Below are positions 6,900 through 9,809 of a stretch of 9,809 nt of DNA, in pieces. Numbering within the stretch: position 1 is the first letter of the stretch; the number at the start of each line of letters is the position of its first letter. The stretch is taken from the NCBI GenBank assembly GCA_021151835.1, contig JAGKWO010000077.1, forward strand, positions 1-9,809. The letters run 5' to 3'. The notes beneath the pieces are model-generated. The model saw nothing but the letters and a program-made list of their open reading frames with translations. It ran no database searches and had not been told where the DNA came from. This DNA comes from Gammaproteobacteria bacterium (GTDB lineage Bacteria > Pseudomonadota > Gammaproteobacteria > Pseudomonadales > Cellvibrionaceae). The translations under genes and the position numbers were made by a program.

Positions 6900-7490
6900 T
6901 TAAAAAACAATAATCATTTTTCCTACCAGGTTTTCAATTGGCACGAATCCCCATTCTCTGCTATCCAATGAATTGTCTCTATGATCGCCCATGACGAAAT
7001 AATGGTTATCTGGGATAGTCAAATTGAAATCACGATACGGATTTCCATCATCAAAATATTGGACTCGATATTTGTTGCCCTGAATTGTTTCAAAAAAAAT
7101 GTTGTTGTCAATTCTTGTAGTTTCAACGGGTTTGTTGTTTATGGTTAATTGCTTGTTGGTGAAACCAAGTATGTCACCGGGGGTGCCAATAACACGTTTT
7201 AGATACACCGTGCTTGGCATGTGTGGTGGATGGAATGCAATGATATCTCCAGATTGTGGTCGCGTAGCCTCTGGCTTGCCTTTTATGGCATCCCTGTAGA
7301 CATGTTTGTTCACAATAACCAGGTCGCCGGTATTGATAGTCGGTGCCATTGATTCGGCCGGTATGGAATATAAGTCATAGAAAAACGCTCGTACTATGTA
7401 AATAGGGCCAAACAACAGCCCTAATACAACAAAAATTCCGAGTAGGTAAAGTATGTTTTTGGTAATCGGGTTTGGATTTATAGCGTCCAT
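6900..7490 (-). CDS. Accessory type I signal peptidase (S26 family), 196 aa
   Basis: All S26A boxes are present (numbers from the ATG at 7490). One N-terminal membrane helix spans about residues 12-37. Box B, SIPAESMAPTI, carries the catalytic Ser47. SGDIIAFHPP is box C, and YLKRVIGTPGD is box D with the general base Lys98. MGDHRDNSLDSREWG is box E. The enzyme anchors in the inner membrane and cleaves Sec and Tat signal peptides on the periplasmic side. At 196 residues with one helix it is much shorter than E. coli LepB (324 aa, two helices), and no lepA or rnc lies nearby, so it is probably an additional peptidase. A frame extension to a TTG at 7502 (200 aa) has no ribosome binding site; the ATG at 7490 has a weak GAAAG. 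The DNA is AT-rich compared with abf51A. Its natural substrates are unknown. Confidence 0.9.
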   Translation of the reverse strand: MDAINPNPITKNILYLLGIFVVLGLLFGPIYIVRAFFYDLYSIPAESMAPTINTGDLVIVNKHVYRDAIKGKPEATRPQSGDIIAFHPPHMPSTVYLKRVIGTPGDILGFTNKQLTINNKPVETTRIDNNIFFETIQGNKYRVQYFDDGNPYRDFNLTIPDNHYFVMGDHRDNSLDSREWGFVPIENLVGKMIIVF

Positions 7491-7608
7491 ATGTGCTTTC
7501 AACTGTGCGTAAGTTATGAGTAAAAAATCATTAATATTTTTCTAAGGTAAGTCCAGTATGCTTTTTGTTGGTGGCCTGACGACTAGGAGTAGTTTTTGTT
7601 TTAGTTGT

Positions 7609-7845
7609 TTATCGCGCTTTTGAGGATCTTATCAAATCGCCAGTTTCCATATCAAACTCATGAATGTATCCATCAATAGTTTTCAGCAAAAAATTATTCT
7701 TGTATTCCATTCTTGGGTATTGGGAGTCTTCTGACTGCCAAAAATAATGACTTATGGTGCGTTGGATTTTTCTGGGCTTTTTAACCAAGTCGGCGGTAGA
7801 GTACCGTTTCAGTTCTTTGCCTTTATCATAAAAGGTTACCGCCAT
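7609..7845 (-). CDS. C-terminal half of the interrupted secreted protein (78 aa), unlikely to be made on its own
   Basis: The first ATG after the in-frame TGA is at 7845. It has no convincing ribosome binding site, because AAGGAAAG lies too far upstream. The encoded stretch MAVTFYDKGKELKRYSTADL through ISHYFWQSED reads as a natural continuation of the upstream half and lacks a signal peptide. It is best treated as part of the broken or read-through gene. Confidence 0.4.
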   Translation of the reverse strand: MAVTFYDKGKELKRYSTADLVKKPRKIQRTISHYFWQSEDSQYPRMEYKNNFLLKTIDGYIHEFDMETGDLIRSSKAR

Positions 7846-7875
7846 ATGGTCTTTCGATACAGTCTTTCCTTGAGG

Positions 7876-8187
7876 TCAATCACCCATACGAACCAGATAG
7901 CGTCCGTCCCAAGATAAATAATTTTCAAAAGAATACCAACCCGAAACCTCCCACATTAATGTGGATGACCCGTCATCATTCAAAGAAAATGCTTTGCCAA
8001 ACGCAGGGATTTTTGTAGGTTTTTTGGTGCCTTCGTCAAGGTATATTTTTTCGGGAATCATGACGAAATAGCAAGAGCAAAAAGGGTGGGAGGTGGCAAA
8101 GGGCCTTGGTTGCGCCGGCGAATCAGCAACGAGGTTATGGCTAGTCATTGCTGCAAAAAATAGTACACTGTAGATATATCTTCTCAT
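7876..8187 (-). CDS. N-terminal half of the interrupted secreted protein (103 aa)
   Basis: This is the part that would be translated if the TGA is obeyed. It starts at ATG 8187 with AAGGAA (minus strand) 4-5 nt upstream. It carries a Sec signal peptide with Arg2 and Arg3, a hydrophobic stretch to about residue 14, and probable cleavage after VA at 20-21. The mature part holds HPFCSCYFVMIPEKIYLDEG and SGWYSFENYLSWDGRYLVRMGD. It is exported and could be a substrate of the signal peptidase encoded downstream. No function can be named. Confidence 0.7.
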   Translation of the reverse strand: MRRYIYSVLFFAAMTSHNLVADSPAQPRPFATSHPFCSCYFVMIPEKIYLDEGTKKPTKIPAFGKAFSLNDDGSSTLMWEVSGWYSFENYLSWDGRYLVRMGD

Positions 8188-8216
8188 ATGTTTCCTTGTG
8201 TGAATTTTATAGTCGG

Positions 8217-8284
8217 AGGCTTCGGCTGGCTGCTAATGTATTGGAGTGGCGCTCTACCTAGGTTGGAAGCTAGGTGCGCAGCCT
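8217..8284. other. GC-rich structured element in the spacer between two accessory genes
   Basis: Inside an AT-rich spacer, AGGCT (8217-8221) can pair with AGCCT (8280-8284), or GGCTGC (8228-8233) with GCAGCC (8278-8283). GCGC-TCT-ACCTAG (8249-8261) pairs with CTAGGT-GCGC (8270-8279), leaving a 3-nt bulge and an 8-nt loop. It lies between the 147-aa gene and the interrupted gene, both read leftward. It could be a 3' processing or termination structure, a small repeat element or a recombination-site remnant. The spacer 8188-8336 holds no other recognisable feature. Confidence 0.45.
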
Positions 8285-8336
8285 GAGAGTGAACCGCGAG
8301 ATGATCATGAATCTGCAATGGTTTTCGGTTGTATAT

Positions 8337-8780
8337 TCAATGAATTGACCAATCATCCAGAAGAAATCCCTTAAGCCGGTTGTTGCGTTGTTCGGTAATA
8401 GTGATGCGCGAAATCTGTTGTATGTCTTGTTTTTCCACTCGCCCGTTGGTGATTACAAGATGTCTTATCGAAAATGGTCTGTCCGTCGCTTTCACTATGT
8501 ATATCCCCATGTTTGGATCTTCTGTGATATCAACGTGAATATATTTTTTAAATTTATATTGCCATAGGCTATTCCAAAAAAACTCCGCTTTTTCTTGGTT
8601 GAGTTCAATCCGAACCAGTTCTAGTGACTGACTCGGATCTTCCCCGTCAGAGTGACCATTGCGTTCTATGATTATGCGCTTTATTCTTTTATTGTTGATG
8701 ACTTCCTTAAGATCTTCTATGTAAAGAATTTGATCTTCCGGCCATTTTTCGCTGCCTTCTATGCAAATTAATTTTTTCAC
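8337..8780 (-). CDS. Hypothetical protein (147 aa), GTG start
   Basis: I do not recognise this protein. It starts at a GTG (8780-8778) preceded on the minus strand by AGGA with a 6-nt spacer, a good ribosome binding site. There is no signal peptide or membrane segment, so it should be cytoplasmic. The composition is rich in Ile, Glu and Lys with four Trp. KRIKRIIIERNGH suggests a beta strand, and the central part NQEKAEFFWNSLWQYKFKKY looks helical. It ends with LKGFLLDDWSIH. The size and charge would fit an immunity-type or regulatory protein, but nothing in the sequence proves this. It lies between the hepT gene and the interrupted secreted gene, with about 150-nt spacers on each side that suggest separate transcription units or independently acquired genes. 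Confidence 0.75.
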   Translation of the reverse strand: MKKLICIEGSEKWPEDQILYIEDLKEVINNKRIKRIIIERNGHSDGEDPSQSLELVRIELNQEKAEFFWNSLWQYKFKKYIHVDITEDPNMGIYIVKATDRPFSIRHLVITNGRVEKQDIQQISRITITEQRNNRLKGFLLDDWSIH

Positions 8781-8877
8781 TATAGGTCCTATGTGTTTGA
8801 TTTTACATCCAATGTTATGTTCTCGGGTTTATTAGGTGGAAAGTTCCGTTTTTGATATTTTTCCAATTAAACTGTTG

Positions 8878-8922
8878 GGCATTGCTGCCAGAGTGGTCCG
8901 GTCCAACCCACGAGCTGATGCC
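8878..8922. other. Imperfect hairpin just downstream of hepT
   Basis: Nested complementary blocks GGCAT/ATGCC (8878-8882 and 8918-8922), GCT/AGC (8884-8886 and 8913-8915) and GTGG/CCAC (8893-8896 and 8908-8911) form an interrupted hairpin. It begins about 10 nt after the hepT stop. No U run follows on the minus strand, so it is not a standard intrinsic terminator. It may protect the 3' end of the mntA-hepT mRNA or be a REP-like element. The rest of 8781-8931 is AT-rich leader of the next gene. Confidence 0.45.
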
Positions 8923-8931
8923 ATTCGCTAA

Positions 8932-9342
8932 TTATTTCTGTTGCAAAAGCTGCTTTGAAAAATTAACAAAATCATCAAGGTGATTGGTGATGATGTTTTC
9001 CACAATGGGTATTAGCAATGCCTGATAATCATGCACTGCAATATTGCGAAACCCTATCATGCGTTTCATGGTTTCTGCCAGATTGTCCTCAATCAGATTT
9101 GCTTGGGCGAGTAGGGTGAACACGTCGCGTGCGCTCTGCGTTACTCCCAGTTGTTGGGTGCGGATGATATGTTGCCCCATATCCAGGGCGGCCTCGCAGG
9201 CCCGTTGAATATTCAAGATGGCAGCATCTTGACGGCTGTAGTCAGTCGCAAAATCGGCACCGGCTTTGGTGTACTCTTCTCGCACGCGTTTGATGCAACG
9301 CTCTATGCTTGCCGCCTTGTTAATAAGAATGTCATTTATCAT
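8932..9342 (-). CDS. hepT: HEPN-domain toxin HepT (HepT/MntA toxin-antitoxin system)
   Basis: The 136-aa all-helical HEPN protein carries RNIAVHDY near its C-terminal half, an exact RX4HXY motif (Arg99, His104 and Tyr106 from the start chosen here). Family knowledge: this motif is the RNase active site, and in Shewanella oneidensis MntA AMPylates the motif tyrosine to silence the toxin. The frame extends to ATG 9369, but that start has no ribosome binding site. Homologues I remember begin MNDI-IINK, like MINDILINKAAS here, so I place the start at 9342. It then overlaps the mntA stop by 11 bp, which implies translational coupling. SRDVFTLLAQANLI is a further conserved HepT stretch. The cognate antitoxin gene lies directly upstream. 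Expression alone would be expected to stop growth by cutting RNA. Confidence 0.92.
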   Translation of the reverse strand: MINDILINKAASIERCIKRVREEYTKAGADFATDYSRQDAAILNIQRACEAALDMGQHIIRTQQLGVTQSARDVFTLLAQANLIEDNLAETMKRMIGFRNIAVHDYQALLIPIVENIITNHLDDFVNFSKQLLQQK

Positions 9343-9751
9343 AAATACGTCCGGTTTCTCGGATTTCATTCAGTTGTTCTGCCCGTAACTCATCCAATGC
9401 AAGCTTTTCGTTCAATACAAATACGTCGAATAAATCGGCTTGAATATCTTTCGCCCAAAGGCGAACGCCGGTGGTGATGACTTGGTGTTGCATCACGGTG
9501 GATGCGGCGCGCAGGTCGAGTAAGTCCACCTCATAACCGAGTTGGTCGGCCAATTGGTTGGCCATTTCAAACAGTAGTAGCGGGTCAGCATAGCCCGCCA
9601 CCAACACCGCCAAATCCAAATCGCTTTGCGCATTGGCAGTGCCTTGCACACGGCTGCCGAAGGCGTAAATACCGAGTGCATTGGGAAAAGCTTTTTGTAG
9701 TTCGGTGCAAAGTAATGCTTCGGTTTCGGGTGTTAATGAATAATCGCTCAT
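9332..9751 (-). CDS. mntA: MNT-domain nucleotidyltransferase antitoxin MntA
   Basis: The 139-aa protein contains YAFGSRVQG...SDLDLAVLV. Gly32-Ser33, ten residues, then Asp44-Leu-Asp46 give the exact GSX10DXD motif of minimal nucleotidyltransferases. A third carboxylate is probably Asp77 in YEVDLLDL. Known members transfer AMP from ATP to the active-site tyrosine of HepT, which makes this an antitoxin that works by enzymatic modification. All key residues are intact, so the system should be active. The ATG at 9751 is the first possible start because an in-frame TGA lies two codons upstream. The ribosome binding site is weak. The gene is first in a two-gene operon with hepT, and its promoter region runs to the window edge. 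Confidence 0.93.
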   Translation of the reverse strand: MSDYSLTPETEALLCTELQKAFPNALGIYAFGSRVQGTANAQSDLDLAVLVAGYADPLLLFEMANQLADQLGYEVDLLDLRAASTVMQHQVITTGVRLWAKDIQADLFDVFVLNEKLALDELRAEQLNEIRETGRIYDK

Positions 9752-9790
9752 TTGTCATCATTCAATAATAGAAGTGATTCTTTCCAGAAG

Positions 9791-9800
9791 GTTAGCTAAC
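9791..9800. promoter_or_regulatory. Perfect 10-bp palindrome upstream of mntA-hepT
   Basis: GTTAGCTAAC is its own reverse complement and lies 40 bp before the mntA start. A -10-like TATTAT (minus strand, about 9764-9769) lies between them, with no good -35. The position fits an operator that controls the toxin-antitoxin operon, but neither protein has an obvious DNA-binding domain. Confidence 0.3.
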
Positions 9801-9809
9801 GGTTTTTCG

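Larger units (their letters stand above)
7609..8187 (-). pseudogene. Secreted hypothetical protein interrupted by one in-frame TGA
   Basis: Two apparent genes, 8187-7876 (103 aa) and 7845-7609 (78 aa), lie in the same reading frame. They are separated only by a TGA at 7876-7878 and ten sense codons. Read through, they give one protein of about 192 residues with the junction RYLVRMGD-stop-PQGKTVSKDHMAVTFYDKG. Replacing TGA by TGG would give a Trp there. The protein has an N-terminal signal peptide (RRYIYSVLFFAAM, likely ending near Ala21), Cys37 and Cys39, and a Trp/Tyr-rich beta-type body. Possible explanations are a recent nonsense mutation, a sequencing error, or UGA read-through; UGA followed by C is a leaky context in bacteria. 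I see no stem-loop after the TGA that would suggest selenocysteine. The family is not recognised with certainty. Confidence 0.75.

Noticed and set aside
6893..6901. T run on the + strand as a terminator
   Set aside because: No clean GC-rich stem precedes it and no + strand gene ends nearby; it overlaps the stop of the signal peptidase gene on the other strand.
7876..7878. Selenocysteine at the in-frame TGA
   Set aside because: The bases after the TGA show a GAAAGAC direct repeat but no stem-loop of the bacterial SECIS type, and Trp fits the context better.
8256..8275. Possible tRNA-like fold in the GC-rich spacer
   Set aside because: No T-loop GTTCRA pattern, no anticodon arm of the right size and no acceptor stem could be drawn.
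9332..9369. hepT start at ATG 9369 with a 38-bp overlap
   Set aside because: No ribosome binding site precedes it, and the segment from 9342 matches the usual HepT N-terminus.
6568..9751. Integron cassette array: several small genes on one strand with structured spacers
   Set aside because: GTTRRRY-like and RYYYAAC-like heptamers occur near 8874-8907 but in the wrong order and too close together for attC. No integrase is visible and the other spacers lack the core sites.

Overview
The window looks like a chromosomal segment of a plant-polysaccharide-degrading gammaproteobacterium, most probably a Cellvibrio. The strongest clue is the GH51 arabinofuranosidase at 4954-6507. Its two catalytic glutamates fall at residues 194 and 321, the positions I recall for Abf51A of Cellvibrio japonicus (formerly Pseudomonas cellulosa). 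A second glycoside hydrolase (GH3) at the left edge and a LexA-type box before dinB fit this placement. The assignment rests on motifs and memory, not on a database search.

Left part (1-3604, + strand): the C-terminal part of a GH3 beta-glycosidase enters from the left and ends at a strong intrinsic terminator. It is followed by a tiny, very acidic lipoprotein gene, a perfect 12-bp inverted repeat, and a probable two-gene operon. That operon encodes a 12-helix MFS transporter and, 26 nt downstream, a single-domain DJ-1/PfpI protein that resembles isonitrile hydratase.

Middle (3625-6507): dinB (DNA polymerase IV, - strand) converges on the PfpI gene. Its promoter carries a near-consensus LexA box. 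abf51A is divergent from dinB and encodes a secreted arabinofuranosidase. A hairpin flanked by A and T tracts ends abf51A and probably also ends the opposing gene cluster.

Right part (6568-9809, all - strand): this is a more AT-rich accessory block. Read in transcription order it holds the mntA-hepT nucleotidyltransferase/HEPN toxin-antitoxin pair (9751 to 8932), an unrecognised 147-aa protein with a GTG start, and a secreted protein of about 192 residues cut in two by a single in-frame TGA. After these come a short accessory type I signal peptidase and a small lipoprotein with a charged helical tail. The spacers between these genes hold several imperfect hairpins.

The two hydrolases act on extracellular or periplasmic plant glycans. 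The MFS/PfpI pair looks like small-molecule export or detoxification, and dinB belongs to the SOS response. The right block looks like acquired defence or stability genes next to a small group of envelope proteins of unknown role. No ribosomal RNA, tRNA, CRISPR array, transposase or integrase was found.
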